A program made the translations under genes and the position numbers. From Acinetobacter sp. WCHA45 (GTDB taxonomy: Bacteria; Pseudomonadota; Gammaproteobacteria; Pseudomonadales; Moraxellaceae), in NCBI RefSeq assembly GCF_002165255.2, contig NZ_CP028561.1, positions 2,812,785-2,876,784 of the forward strand: 64,000 bases of DNA, given 5' to 3'. Positions 9,175-17,817 of this stretch are shown here, in pieces. The notes beneath the pieces are model-generated. The model worked only from the letters and a program-made list of their open reading frames with translations, was not told the DNA's origin and searched no databases. Each line of letters opens with the position of its first letter. Within the stretch, counting starts at the first letter, position 1.

Positions 9175-9437
9175 GACCTCTTTCTTTTCTATTTTTATTC
9201 AGCTCATTAGAAAAATAAGCGCACTGTTTTTTAAAAAATCAAAATATAAAACAAAAACTTATGTGCTAATTAAATTTCAATCCTTATTCATCTTCTCAAT
9301 AACATTATCTATTTTTCTATTTTGCACTTTTCATCATAAGCAAAGCCCAATTATTTATTTTTTATGCATTAAAAAAAGTTTTAGCTTAATTGCTCAACTT
9401 ATTTAGATCTTGTAATTTTCTGGGGAGCACAATCAAC
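9175..9437. other. AT-rich leader between argA and ssuA
   Basis: A 263-bp stretch, very AT-rich, containing the ssu promoter. No RNA, repeat or convincing small gene is visible. The open frame through it reads as low-complexity, Phe/Ile/Lys-rich sequence without a Shine-Dalgarno. GGGGAG at 9422-9427 is the ribosome-binding site of ssuA. Confidence 0.5.
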
Positions 9438-10430
9438 ATGACTATTTTTATCAATCGCTCATGGGCAACTTCAACCATCATCGCAGCAACTATTGCTGGC
9501 GTAATGGGCGTTGCAGGTTGTGCAAAAAAACCTGAACAGCAAGCAACACCAAAACAAGAAACCACCACATTAAATATCGGCTTTCAAAAGTATGGCATTT
9601 TGCCGATTGTCAAAGCAAAAGGTGAATTAGAAAAGAATCTTGCTGCTCAGGGCGTCCATGTAAAATGGGTTGAATTTCCAGCCGGCCCCCAACTTTTAGA
9701 AGGCTTAAATGTAGGTAGTGTGGTATTTGGCGAGGCCGGTGAAGCGCCTCCGATCTTTGCTCAAGCAGCAAATCCTAACTTGGTCTATGTTGCAAATCAG
9801 CCACCAGCACCTACTGCAGAAGCCTTAATCGTTCAAAAAGATTCACCAATACAATCTGTACAAGATCTGAAAGGTAAACGTATTGCATTGAACAAAGGCT
9901 CAAACGTTCATTATCTTTTATTGAAATTACTAGAAGCCAATAATTTAACTTTAAATGATATTCAGCCTGTTTATTTACCACCATCAGATGCTCGCGCAGC
10001 ATTTGAAAAAGGCGCAGTCGATGCTTGGGTGATATGGGATCCATTCTTCGCAGCAGCAGAGCACCAAATCCATGCACGTGTGATCGCAAACGGCGAGCAT
10101 TTGGTCAGCAATCATCAATTCTATTTAGCTGATCGTAAGTTTGCGGAAGGACATCCCGAAGTTCTAAAAACACTGGTAACAACATTGAATCAAACCACAG
10201 ATTGGGTAAAGACCCATCCTGATGATGCTGCAAAATTACTCGAAAAACCAACTGCACTTGAACTCGATGTTTTAAAAACTTCAATTTCTCGTATGGGTTT
10301 TGGTGTTCAGCCAATTTCTGAAAAAGTTGCAAAAGAACAGCAGTACGTAGCTGATGCCTTTTTTGCTCAAAAATTAATTCCAAAGCAACTGGTCATTGCA
10401 GATGCTGTATTAAAAAACCAAGTTCAATAA
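9438..10430 (+). CDS. ssuA: Sulfonate ABC transporter substrate-binding lipoprotein SsuA
   Basis: Captures aliphatic sulfonates in the periplasm for the SsuBC importer during sulfur limitation. It has 330 aa with a lipoprotein-type signal (IAGVMGVAGC, lipid Cys at residue 28). The NMT1/SsuA-like fold includes GFQKYGILPIVKAKG and VDAWVIWDPFFAAAE. The ATG at 9438 is preceded by GGGGAG; the upstream frame extension is not credible. It is the first gene of a cluster with ssuD, ssuC and ssuB. Taurine or another sulfur compound is possible, but the SsuD neighbour supports alkanesulfonates. Confidence 0.9.
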   Translation: MTIFINRSWATSTIIAATIAGVMGVAGCAKKPEQQATPKQETTTLNIGFQKYGILPIVKAKGELEKNLAAQGVHVKWVEFPAGPQLLEGLNVGSVVFGEAGEAPPIFAQAANPNLVYVANQPPAPTAEALIVQKDSPIQSVQDLKGKRIALNKGSNVHYLLLKLLEANNLTLNDIQPVYLPPSDARAAFEKGAVDAWVIWDPFFAAAEHQIHARVIANGEHLVSNHQFYLADRKFAEGHPEVLKTLVTTLNQTTDWVKTHPDDAAKLLEKPTALELDVLKTSISRMGFGVQPISEKVAKEQQYVADAFFAQKLIPKQLVIADAVLKNQVQ

Positions 10431-10463
10431 TTGAGAGTCTACTTTAGGTAATTTCTCATTGGT

Positions 10464-10531
10464 TTTGATTGTGATCAATCAAAGTGCTTTATCCCCCATG
10501 CAGATTGCAATCTAAAACACGATGCAATCTG
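10464..10531. promoter_or_regulatory. Two inverted repeats between ssuA and ssuD
   Basis: TTTGATTG (10464-10471) pairs with CAATCAAA (10476-10483) over a TGAT loop. CAGATTGCA (10501-10509) pairs with TGCAATCTG (10523-10531) over 13 nt. Neither has a U-tract, so they are not classical terminators. They may be regulator sites or mRNA stability stems separating the abundant binding protein from the enzyme genes. Confidence 0.45.
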
Positions 10532-10571
10532 TCTCATTCACATGATCTCATTCTTCATAAGGAATATCGAC

Positions 10572-11747
10572 ATGAATATTTTCTGGTTCATCCCCACTCA
10601 TGGTGACAGCCGTTACTTAGGCACCAGCAAGGGCGCACGTCAGGTCGATCATGCTTATATGAAACAAATCGCCGTTGCTGTCGACAACCTGGGTTATGCT
10701 GGCGTATTGATTCCAACAGGTCGTTCTTGTGAAGATCCATGGATCACAGCAGCCAGCCTCATTGATGCAACCAAACAATTAAAGTTTTTGGTGGCACTAC
10801 GTCCCGGAATTACGCCCCCCGCATTGGCGGCGCGCATGGCTGCTACCTTTGATCGCCTATCCAATGGTCGTATTTTACTCAATCTTGTAACAGGTGGTGA
10901 CGAGCAGGAACTCAAGGGCGATGGTCTATATGAAGATCACAGCACTCGTTATCAGACAGCCTCTGAATATGTCAAAATTTGGCGTGAGATTCTGACTCGT
11001 TCCCATACAGGCGAATCTTTTACTTTTCATGGCGAACGACTCAGTGTCGATGAAGCAAAATTACTTTATCCACCTGTGCAAAAGCCCTATCCTCCCTTAT
11101 GGTTTGGTGGATCATCAACAGAAGCAACTGAACTTGCCGCTGAACAGGTTGATACTTATTTAACTTGGGGTGAACCACCTGCTGCGGTGGAAGAAAAAAT
11201 TAATCATTTACGTGCCCAAGCAGCAGCCAAAGGACGTACTCTAAATTATGGTATCCGATTGCACGTGATTGTTCGTGAAACCAATGAACAAGCTTGGGCT
11301 GCCGCCGATGAACTCATTCAATATTTAGATGATGAGACTATTGCAGCGGCGCAGAAAAAATTTGCACAAATGGACTCGGTCGGGCAGCAACGCATGGCGG
11401 CTTTACACGGCGGACGCAAAGATCAATTAGAAGTCTCACCAAACTTATGGGCAGGTATCGGTTTAGTTCGTGGCGGTGCAGGTACAGCTTTAGTCGGCGA
11501 TCCAAAAACTGTTGCTGCACGTATTCAAGAATATGCTGACTTGGGGATTGATACCTTTATTTTCTCTGGCTATCCACATTTGGAAGAATCGATCCGCTTT
11601 GCTGAATTAGTATTTCCACTTTTGCCACTCAAAACTCGTGAGAAACTGGCACAACCACATCTCACAGGTCCTTTTGGTGAAATCATTGCCAATAACTATG
11701 TGCCTGAGGTCAAAACACCAAAAGCGTTGGTTCAGGAGGAGGCATGA
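10572..11747 (+). CDS. ssuD: FMNH2-dependent alkanesulfonate monooxygenase SsuD
   Basis: Cleaves the C-S bond of alkanesulfonates using FMNH2 and O2, releasing sulfite and an aldehyde. It has 391 aa of the bacterial luciferase fold and opens [17 protein letters not shown], the typical SsuD N-terminus. [11 protein letters not shown] and PPLWFGGSS are characteristic. The ATG at 10572 has AAGGA upstream and removes a non-conserved 10-residue extension. The stop overlaps the ssuC start by 4 bases. The NAD(P)H:FMN reductase SsuE that normally supplies FMNH2 is not encoded in this cluster. Confidence 0.95.
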   Translation: MNIFWFIPTHGDSRYLGTSKGARQVDHAYMKQIAVAVDNLGYAGVLIPTGRSCEDPWITAASLIDATKQLKFLVALRPGITPPALAARMAATFDRLSNGRILLNLVTGGDEQELKGDGLYEDHSTRYQTASEYVKIWREILTRSHTGESFTFHGERLSVDEAKLLYPPVQKPYPPLWFGGSSTEATELAAEQVDTYLTWGEPPAAVEEKINHLRAQAAAKGRTLNYGIRLHVIVRETNEQAWAAADELIQYLDDETIAAAQKKFAQMDSVGQQRMAALHGGRKDQLEVSPNLWAGIGLVRGGAGTALVGDPKTVAARIQEYADLGIDTFIFSGYPHLEESIRFAELVFPLLPLKTREKLAQPHLTGPFGEIIANNYVPEVKTPKALVQEEA

Positions 11748-12547
11748 GTGCAACGCCATTTCTAAATAATGTTTCACGTGGAACACAAAAATTAGGCAAA
11801 GGTCTCCTGCCTTGGTTGTTTCCAATTTTATTGCTGCTGATTTGGCAAGTTGCTTCAAGCTCAGGTCTATTACAAAGCCGTGTGTTACCTGCTCCAACTG
11901 CTGTAGTGAGTGCTTTTTGGCACTTACTGATCAGTGGTGAACTTTGGCATCATGTCAAAGTCAGCGCAGGTCGTGCCCTGCTTGGTTTATTGGTCGGTGG
12001 TGGTCTCGGACTGCTTTTAGGACTACTTAATGGTTCATCACGCATTGCATCGACCTTACTTGATACTACATTGCAAATGATCCGCAATATCCCTGCACTA
12101 GCACTCATTCCGCTGGTAATTTTGTGGTTTGGTATTGATGAAACAGCCAAACTCTTTTTAGTCGCGGTAGGTGTATTTTTTCCAATCTACATCAATACCT
12201 ATCATGGCATTCGCTCAGTAGACCCTCAGTTGATTGAAATGGGTAAAAGTTACGGACTCAATCGCTGGCAATTGTATAAAGAGATCATTCTACCTGGCGC
12301 AATGCCTTCTATTTTAGTGGGACTGCGCTTTGCTTTAGGTTTGGTTTGGGTATTGCTCATCGTGGCCGAAACGATTTCCGCTCAAGCAGGTATCGGCTAT
12401 ATGACCATGAATGCACGTGAGTTCTTGCAAACCGATATCGTTTTGGTCGGTATTTTACTTTACGCCATACTTGGAAAATTAGCGGATGTATTGGCGCGAG
12501 CACTAGAGCGATATTTATTACGTTGGCATGCAGGCTATCAAAAATAA
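11744..12547 (+). CDS. ssuC: Sulfonate ABC transporter permease SsuC
   Basis: Inner-membrane permease of 267 aa with about six hydrophobic segments. The EAA-type cytoplasmic loop is [20 protein letters not shown], the contact for the SsuB ATPase. It overlaps ssuD (ATGA) and is followed by ssuB. A perfect parS site lies inside the coding sequence at codons 9-14 and forces the local residues NVSRGT. Confidence 0.93.
   Translation: MSATPFLNNVSRGTQKLGKGLLPWLFPILLLLIWQVASSSGLLQSRVLPAPTAVVSAFWHLLISGELWHHVKVSAGRALLGLLVGGGLGLLLGLLNGSSRIASTLLDTTLQMIRNIPALALIPLVILWFGIDETAKLFLVAVGVFFPIYINTYHGIRSVDPQLIEMGKSYGLNRWQLYKEIILPGAMPSILVGLRFALGLVWVLLIVAETISAQAGIGYMTMNAREFLQTDIVLVGILLYAILGKLADVLARALERYLLRWHAGYQK
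11770..11785. other. parS centromere site 1 (inside ssuC)
   Basis: TGTTTCACGTGGAACA is a perfect match to the universal chromosomal ParB-binding parS sequence. It is within the ssuC reading frame, about 52 kb from the origin region at the right end of the window. Confidence 0.92.
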
Positions 12548-12560
12548 AAAGGTCAACTAT

Positions 12561-13367
12561 ATGAGTAATCTAAATTTAAATTTCTATGAAAATCCCTTGA
12601 TTCAACCCCTTGGTGAATCTGAAGCATCGACTACTGCAAGCAATAGCAATGGTGCAAATATTCTGATTGAACAACTGTATAAGTTTTATGGTGAAGTCAA
12701 AGTGCTCAAAGACTTAGACTTAAATATTCAAGCAGGTGAATTTGTCGCCATAGTAGGTCGCAGTGGTTGTGGTAAAAGCACCCTACTGCGCTTAATCGCC
12801 CAACTTGAAAAACCAAGCTATGGCGAGATTAAATTTCAGTCCGCAAGAAACTTTCGTGAAGGCATCACAAACGATGATATTCGCGTTATGTTTCAAGATC
12901 CACGCTTACTTCCGTGGAAAAATATTTTACACAACGTGCAATTAGGTTTACCAAAAGATCAACACCTACTTGCTGAAAATTTATTAGAAAAAGTAGGCTT
13001 AAAAGACAAATCCACACAGTGGCCAACTCAACTCTCTGGAGGTCAACGTCAACGTGCCGCATTAGCCAGAGCACTTTCTCATGCACCACGTATTTTATTA
13101 CTGGATGAACCCTTAGGGGCGCTAGATGCTCTCACACGTTTAGAAATGCAAAGCCTGATTGAACGCCTTTGGAAAGAACAAGGTTTTACTGCAATTTTGG
13201 TCACACACGATGTGAGTGAAGCGGTACAATTGGCAGATCGAATTATTTTGCTAGATCAAGGACATATTGCACATCAATTTCAAGTGAATTTACCACGACC
13301 ACGTAAGAAAACTATTGCATTTGCGCAGTTGGAACAACAAGTGTTAGATGCGGTTTTAGCAACTTAA
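12561..13367 (+). CDS. ssuB: Sulfonate ABC transporter ATPase SsuB
   Basis: ATPase that energises sulfonate import. Walker A is GRSGCGKST, the Q-loop [10 protein letters not shown], the signature LSGGQRQR and Walker B ILLLDEP, all intact. The ATG at 12561, 13 bases past the ssuC stop, is preferred to an upstream frame extension that overlaps ssuC. The roughly 30-residue N-terminal tail before the ABC domain is Asn/Ser-rich. A stable hairpin spans the stop codon. Confidence 0.93.
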   Translation: MSNLNLNFYENPLIQPLGESEASTTASNSNGANILIEQLYKFYGEVKVLKDLDLNIQAGEFVAIVGRSGCGKSTLLRLIAQLEKPSYGEIKFQSARNFREGITNDDIRVMFQDPRLLPWKNILHNVQLGLPKDQHLLAENLLEKVGLKDKSTQWPTQLSGGQRQRAALARALSHAPRILLLDEPLGALDALTRLEMQSLIERLWKEQGFTAILVTHDVSEAVQLADRIILLDQGHIAHQFQVNLPRPRKKTIAFAQLEQQVLDAVLAT

Positions 13368-13373
13368 AACCGC
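13350..13373 (+). terminator. Hairpin over the ssuB stop codon
   Basis: GCGGTTTTA (13350-13358) pairs with TAAAACCGC (13365-13373) over a 6-nt loop that runs up to the stop. No U-run follows, so it may stabilise the mRNA 3' end or be a weak terminator. Confidence 0.4.
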
Positions 13374-13576
13374 ACCATGATCATAAATTCCACTGGATAT
13401 GCATCAAAAAATGAGCTTATTCATCAGCATTTAACACTGAATTGTTTACAAAATATGTAATTCATTTTTTAGATTTCAAGTATTATCAATTAGATCGCTT
13501 CAATTCATCTTGGAACTGCGTATTTTTCGACAAAAAAACTGTGTTATTGTGCACAAATCGGACAATTTATCTTACA

Positions 13577-14221
13577 ATGTCAATGACATTTTTTGAATCA
13601 AGCTCACAGATGGAACAGAAAAAAAGTACACAAAAGCGCAATCAACTGCTGAATGCTGCCCTCGATGTTTTTTCCGTCTATGGATTCAGTGGAGCTAGTC
13701 TGGATGAGATTGCCCAGCTCGCAAATATGCATAAATCCAATATTTTCTATTATTATGAAAATAAAGAGTCACTTTATGTTGAAGTGCTCACCACGGTATT
13801 ACAAAAGTGGCTTGCACCCTTGCAAACGCTAGAGTCTGAGCTTGAGCCAACTGAAGCCATCACTCACTATTTAATTCAAAAAATCGAAATTTCAAAAGAT
13901 CAACCTAAAGCTTCTCGTTTATTTGCATTGGAAATCATTCAAGGTGCGCCACATATTCTGCCAATCCTGAAAGGTCCATTGAAAAAGCTATTTAAGCGTA
14001 AAACCAAGGTGATTCAAACTTGGCAAGAACAAGGTAAATTGTCGGCAGAGATTGACCCTGAATTGTTGATTCTCAATATCTGGGCAATCACCCAAAACTA
14101 TGCTGATTTTTCGACGCAAATGGAAATGGTCACAGGTAAAACTTTGCGTAACCGTAGTATGTTTCAACGTACGGTTGAGCACACTGTGCATATGATGTTG
14201 TATGGTGTGTTGCCACGTTAA
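13577..14221 (+). CDS. TetR-family regulator, RutR-like
   Basis: The N-terminal HTH (ASLDEIAQLANMHKSNIFYY) and the long C-terminal domain resemble E. coli RutR over the full length, including KASRLFALEIIQGAP and NIWAITQNYADFSTQ. RutR senses uracil or thymine and controls pyrimidine and purine catabolic genes. No rut genes lie nearby, so the target may be elsewhere or be the ssu cluster just upstream. Starts at 13577, 13583 or 13610 are all possible; the conserved part begins at about 13620. A perfect 10-bp palindrome (TTGTGCACAA, 13547-13556) lies just upstream and could be its operator. Confidence 0.78.
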   Translation: MSMTFFESSSQMEQKKSTQKRNQLLNAALDVFSVYGFSGASLDEIAQLANMHKSNIFYYYENKESLYVEVLTTVLQKWLAPLQTLESELEPTEAITHYLIQKIEISKDQPKASRLFALEIIQGAPHILPILKGPLKKLFKRKTKVIQTWQEQGKLSAEIDPELLILNIWAITQNYADFSTQMEMVTGKTLRNRSMFQRTVEHTVHMMLYGVLPR

Positions 14222-14268
14222 GTTTTCTTTAGTTAAAAGCTTTAATTTTAGCAATTGAAATACATAAG

Positions 14269-14295
14269 AAAAGCGACTTTGTGAGTCGCTTTTTC
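14269..14295 (+). terminator. Intrinsic terminator after the RutR-like gene
   Basis: Stem AAGCGACT / AGTCGCTT with loop TTGTG, followed by a U-run. Confidence 0.85.
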
Positions 14296-14741
14296 TTGCC
14301 AAATAATTAAGGCGATTATTCAATTAAGCTCATCAAAAATATAGAAAATTGATTAATAAACATACGTGAAACGTAAAAGATCAAGAAAAACCGTTCCAGA
14401 GCGCTGTTTACTGAAACGGATTTATTTAAAACATTGATAATAAAAAGAAAAATTAAAGTGTTTCGCATAACCCGTATTATGTTAATTTTAGATAAACTTA
14501 ATTTTTAATATCCATATAGCAGCTTTAAACAAAGTTAAAGAATTAGGCCGACCACATACCCGAATTGTCACTTAAATTTGTTTAGCTTAGAGAAACTCTA
14601 TATTTAAAAGCTTCATGCAAAAAAGCCGAAAAGAATCAAAACCGTGTGTTAGCATTATGGAAATAATAGTACCGTTTTTGGTCTCTAAGATTTTTTTGAA
14701 TCGAATATCATTGACTTAAGTCCTTATTCGTAACAGCGCTC
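14296..14741. other. 446-bp AT-rich intergenic region
   Basis: No coding potential is visible. The only structure noted is an imperfect inverted repeat, CCGTTCCAG (14391-14399) with CTGAAACGG (14411-14419). It separates the ssu/RutR block from the diguanylate cyclase. Confidence 0.5.
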
Positions 14742-15644
14742 TCAGGCCGATACAATTCTGTCTTTCCCCGCATTTTTAGCTTCATATAGAGCTAGGTCAG
14801 CTCGTTTGATAGTGTCTTTGTATGAACGATCTTCCGGCACTATAACTGTCACCCCAATACTAACCGTGACAACTGAACTGTCCACTGAAAACTGGCTTAA
14901 CTCTTTTTTGGAACTGTCATGTATACGCTTGGCAAACTGAATTGCCTGCTCATGCTCAGTATTGGGCAAGGCAACAACAAACTCATCGCCACCCAAGCGG
15001 CAGGCACAATCAGTCTTCCGTAGTGTTGAGCGAAGAATGTTAGCTACTGCCCGAATCGCCTCATCGCCTACGTGATGCCCCTTGCCGTCGTTGATTTTTT
15101 TTAGGTTATCAAGATCCAACATCAAGATGGAAGTTGGCACTGAATACCGTACGTATGACTCATAGTCTAGCGCCAACTCATGCTCTAGTTTTCTTCGGTT
15201 GAAAAGGCCAGTTAGCTGATCGGTATCGCCTAGTTCTCTCAGTCTGATTTCCAGGTCGTGTCGCTTTGAAATATTACTTGCGACCCAGAGCACCACATCT
15301 TCGTCGTCCACAGAAAAACTCAGTGCCTGGATGCGTCCTTCGAACCAAATTGGTTTTTCAGGGCCATGATCGGGTAGACCTTTTACATCACTGTTGCTCA
15401 ATTCGTACTCTTCGATGATTAGTTCTCCAGACTCCAGAGTCCGGTCAATCTGTTCAAGAAACCAGTTGGCCTTATCAGGCTTGATTAAATCTGAAATATA
15501 CAGACCAACGAGACAGGAACCATCGTGATAATAGCGCTTATCACGACCACCAAATACCGCAACGTACTTTCCACTTCGGGACAAGATAAAGGCAGGGTCT
15601 GGTAATGTATCAAGAACTATGGACATCTGCTCAATGTTAATCAT
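14742..15644 (-). CDS. PAS-GGDEF diguanylate cyclase
   Basis: Makes the second messenger cyclic di-GMP. It is a soluble 300-aa protein without membrane segments. An N-terminal PAS-like sensor (residues 5-130, LDTLPDPAFILSRSGKYVAV) leads into a GGDEF domain with the intact active site RLGGDEF (GGDEF at 218-222). An RxxD inhibitory I-site (RKTD, 209-212) lies at the usual spacing, so the enzyme should be active and product-inhibited. Codon choice uses more C/G at third positions than the flanking genes. Together with the featureless gaps on both sides, this suggests separate acquisition. Confidence 0.93.
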   Translation of the reverse strand: MINIEQMSIVLDTLPDPAFILSRSGKYVAVFGGRDKRYYHDGSCLVGLYISDLIKPDKANWFLEQIDRTLESGELIIEEYELSNSDVKGLPDHGPEKPIWFEGRIQALSFSVDDEDVVLWVASNISKRHDLEIRLRELGDTDQLTGLFNRRKLEHELALDYESYVRYSVPTSILMLDLDNLKKINDGKGHHVGDEAIRAVANILRSTLRKTDCACRLGGDEFVVALPNTEHEQAIQFAKRIHDSSKKELSQFSVDSSVVTVSIGVTVIVPEDRSYKDTIKRADLALYEAKNAGKDRIVSA

Positions 15645-16004
15645 GAAGCACTTCTTCTGCTTGATTTACAATAATTAACACATTACTCAAATAAAAATAA
15701 AATGCACGTATTTTTTGACCAAAAGCTACTACTACTGGCTATTTGGTGGGTACTGTTGGGTAATCCTCCCATAAATAACCGAAGTTAAAAGTAGAGGTAC
15801 ACATAAGTTAAAATTTTATAGAATTGCTTGAATCCAAAATCTCTAATTAGCATGTATTGAAAACATGTATATTTATCCAAAAAGAGAACTATTTAACATA
15901 ATGGGCATTATGCGAACTCAACACAAAATAACACTTTAGTTTCAACAACTCACCCACCACAAATAAGTCCACTAATTACATACCACAGCATTCAACCATT
16001 GCAT
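15645..16004. other. 360-bp intergenic region
   Basis: It holds the diguanylate cyclase promoter and otherwise AT-rich sequence. No RNA gene, insertion-sequence end or clear hairpin terminator was found. Confidence 0.45.
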
Positions 16005-16574
16005 TTAAAAATGGGCTTGATACAGCGCCAATAATTTCTGTGCCCCCACCAGCAGATTCTCTTCCCAATCTAAATGAGCCGTATCATTGGCACCATCTGT
16101 AATATATTTGACTGAAATCAAACGCACCCCAAGCTTCTGGCACACTTTGGCGAGGGCATAGGCTTCCATGTCCACCAGATTACAGGATACTTTTGGCTGT
16201 CCTGTTTCAAAGGAGTCACCTGTACCACAGATCCCTTTAGGTAAATATTCAAAATGCGGCTGAACATGGATTTCGGCAGGAATGTCCTCATCCATTGGGG
16301 TCACACCCACAGCAAAACCCAGTGGAGACACATCCATATCACGCTGCACGAAAGTGATGACCTCAACTAGACTATGTGCATCGAAGTGTGAACTGCCTGC
16401 ACTACCTAAATTGATCAGCGTTTTGCAGCCAGTTTTCTGAATCACTTCAAAGGCTTTAAATGCTGCATTAATTTTGCCAATGCCACTATAGTGAACCTGA
16501 ATGCCTGCCTGCTCAAACAGACCCTTTGATTCATTCGGCAATGCCATAATTAAAGCAATCTCAGACTGCATCAT
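16005..16574 (-). CDS. MTA/SAH-nucleosidase-like phosphorylase-fold protein (short)
   Basis: Member of the purine nucleoside phosphorylase/MTA nucleosidase superfamily. It has the glycine-rich SGIGKINAA segment, NLGSAGS, CGTGDSFETG, the substrate-binding VDMEAYALAKVC and a final SVKYITDGAN. E. coli MtnN is 232 aa. This protein is about 189 aa, and the missing length lies at the N-terminus and mid-section. It probably cleaves a nucleoside such as methylthioadenosine or S-adenosylhomocysteine, but the exact substrate is unsure. Starts at 16574 and 16571 are equivalent; 16580 would be GTG. Confidence 0.75.
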   Translation of the reverse strand: MMQSEIALIMALPNESKGLFEQAGIQVHYSGIGKINAAFKAFEVIQKTGCKTLINLGSAGSSHFDAHSLVEVITFVQRDMDVSPLGFAVGVTPMDEDIPAEIHVQPHFEYLPKGICGTGDSFETGQPKVSCNLVDMEAYALAKVCQKLGVRLISVKYITDGANDTAHLDWEENLLVGAQKLLALYQAHF

Positions 16575-16755
16575 GATCACCCAACAATTTAAAATGCGTA
16601 GTGTAGCGGATTATCCCACAGAATGAAGTAGGGTCAGCAATTGCCCTGACAACCCTTTCTGCGAATTTTTTGCTGATGAAAAACACAACAGCAAGACGAA
16701 ACGCCGAGAATATGGCAATATATAGCCTTTGCAAAATTCACTGTATTCAACGCCC

Positions 16756-17757
16756 ATGAAGTTGCTTCGTCTCAACGCATTATCGCCAGATTTTCAGTTA
16801 CCGCCGACTGCGGTCACGATCGGCAATTTTGATGGTGTCCATCTTGGCCATCAAGCGATGATTGCCCAACTCAAAACGTTGGCTGAAGCGCAAGGCTTAA
16901 AAACACTGGTGATGATTTTTGAGCCGCAACCGCTTGAATTTTTTAAAGCTTATGATGCACCGCCACGCATCAGCTCCCTCAGAGAAAAAGTAGAATATTT
17001 AACTGAACTTGGTGTGGACTACATTGCAGTTGCGAAGTTTGATCAATATTTCAGAAGCTTAAATGCTACTGAATTTGCAGATTTACTCCAATTAAAACTC
17101 AATGCACAAAGCTTAGTGCTGGGTGATGATTTTCATTTTGGCAAAGACCGCCAAGGCAACAGCGAATTTTTACGCGATTATGGCTTTGATGTCACCAATT
17201 TAAATACGGTGGCACTGAATGGAGAACGAGTCAGTTCAACCCGTATCCGTCAGGTTCTACAGCAGGGCGACCTTGCTTTGGCGGCAAAGCTGCTGGGCCG
17301 TCCCTACAGCATTACGGGACGGGTGCAATATGGCGACCAGATTGGACGCACCCTTGATTTTCCAACCATCAATGTTCGTTTAAACCGTCATAAACCTTGT
17401 TTAAACGGCATTTATGCGGTGGATGTCGTCTGTGAAAATGCCTCACTCACAGCAAAAACAAAGCACACTGATCCTGCTTTGAACGGAATTACAGGCTATC
17501 AAGCTGATAGTTTGTTTGGTGCAGGTCATGTCGGGACACGCCCAGCCATCAAACAAGAACATCCAGAGTGGCGATTAGAAGTACATTTTCCTGATGTTTC
17601 TGCTAATCTGTATGGCTTATTGATGCGGGTGACTTTTCTTCACTATCTACATGGTGAACTGAATTACCCTTCGCTTGAAGCACTCAAAGCTGGAATTGAT
17701 GATGACGTGCAAAAATTACGAGACTATCGTGAACGCACACCAGAATTTCCTTTTTAA
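16756..17757 (+). CDS. ribF: Bifunctional riboflavin kinase/FAD synthetase RibF
   Basis: Converts riboflavin to FMN and then FAD. The N-terminal nucleotidyltransferase domain has the GNFDGVHLGHQ motif and the RVSSTRIRQ loop. The C-terminal flavokinase domain includes GRPYSITGRVQYGDQIGRTLDFPT. The ATG at 16756 gives a 333-aa protein starting MKLLRLNALSPDF. It is the first gene of the ribF-ileS-lspA-fkpB operon, conserved in gammaproteobacteria. Confidence 0.96.
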   Translation: MKLLRLNALSPDFQLPPTAVTIGNFDGVHLGHQAMIAQLKTLAEAQGLKTLVMIFEPQPLEFFKAYDAPPRISSLREKVEYLTELGVDYIAVAKFDQYFRSLNATEFADLLQLKLNAQSLVLGDDFHFGKDRQGNSEFLRDYGFDVTNLNTVALNGERVSSTRIRQVLQQGDLALAAKLLGRPYSITGRVQYGDQIGRTLDFPTINVRLNRHKPCLNGIYAVDVVCENASLTAKTKHTDPALNGITGYQADSLFGAGHVGTRPAIKQEHPEWRLEVHFPDVSANLYGLLMRVTFLHYLHGELNYPSLEALKAGIDDDVQKLRDYRERTPEFPF

Positions 17758-17817
17758 ATTTAAATTTCATTTGTAATACATGTCAGTTTAGACTGATAAA
17801 ACTGGAAGAAAACTTGC

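Noticed and set aside
9173-9406. 77-codon frame between argA and ssuA
   Set aside because: It overlaps the argA terminator end, has no ribosome-binding site and is low-complexity AT-rich sequence.
13547-13556. TTGTGCACAA as a RutR operator
   Set aside because: It is a perfect palindrome near the RutR-like gene, but does not match the known RutR site (TTGACC...GGTCAA). Kept only as a remark.
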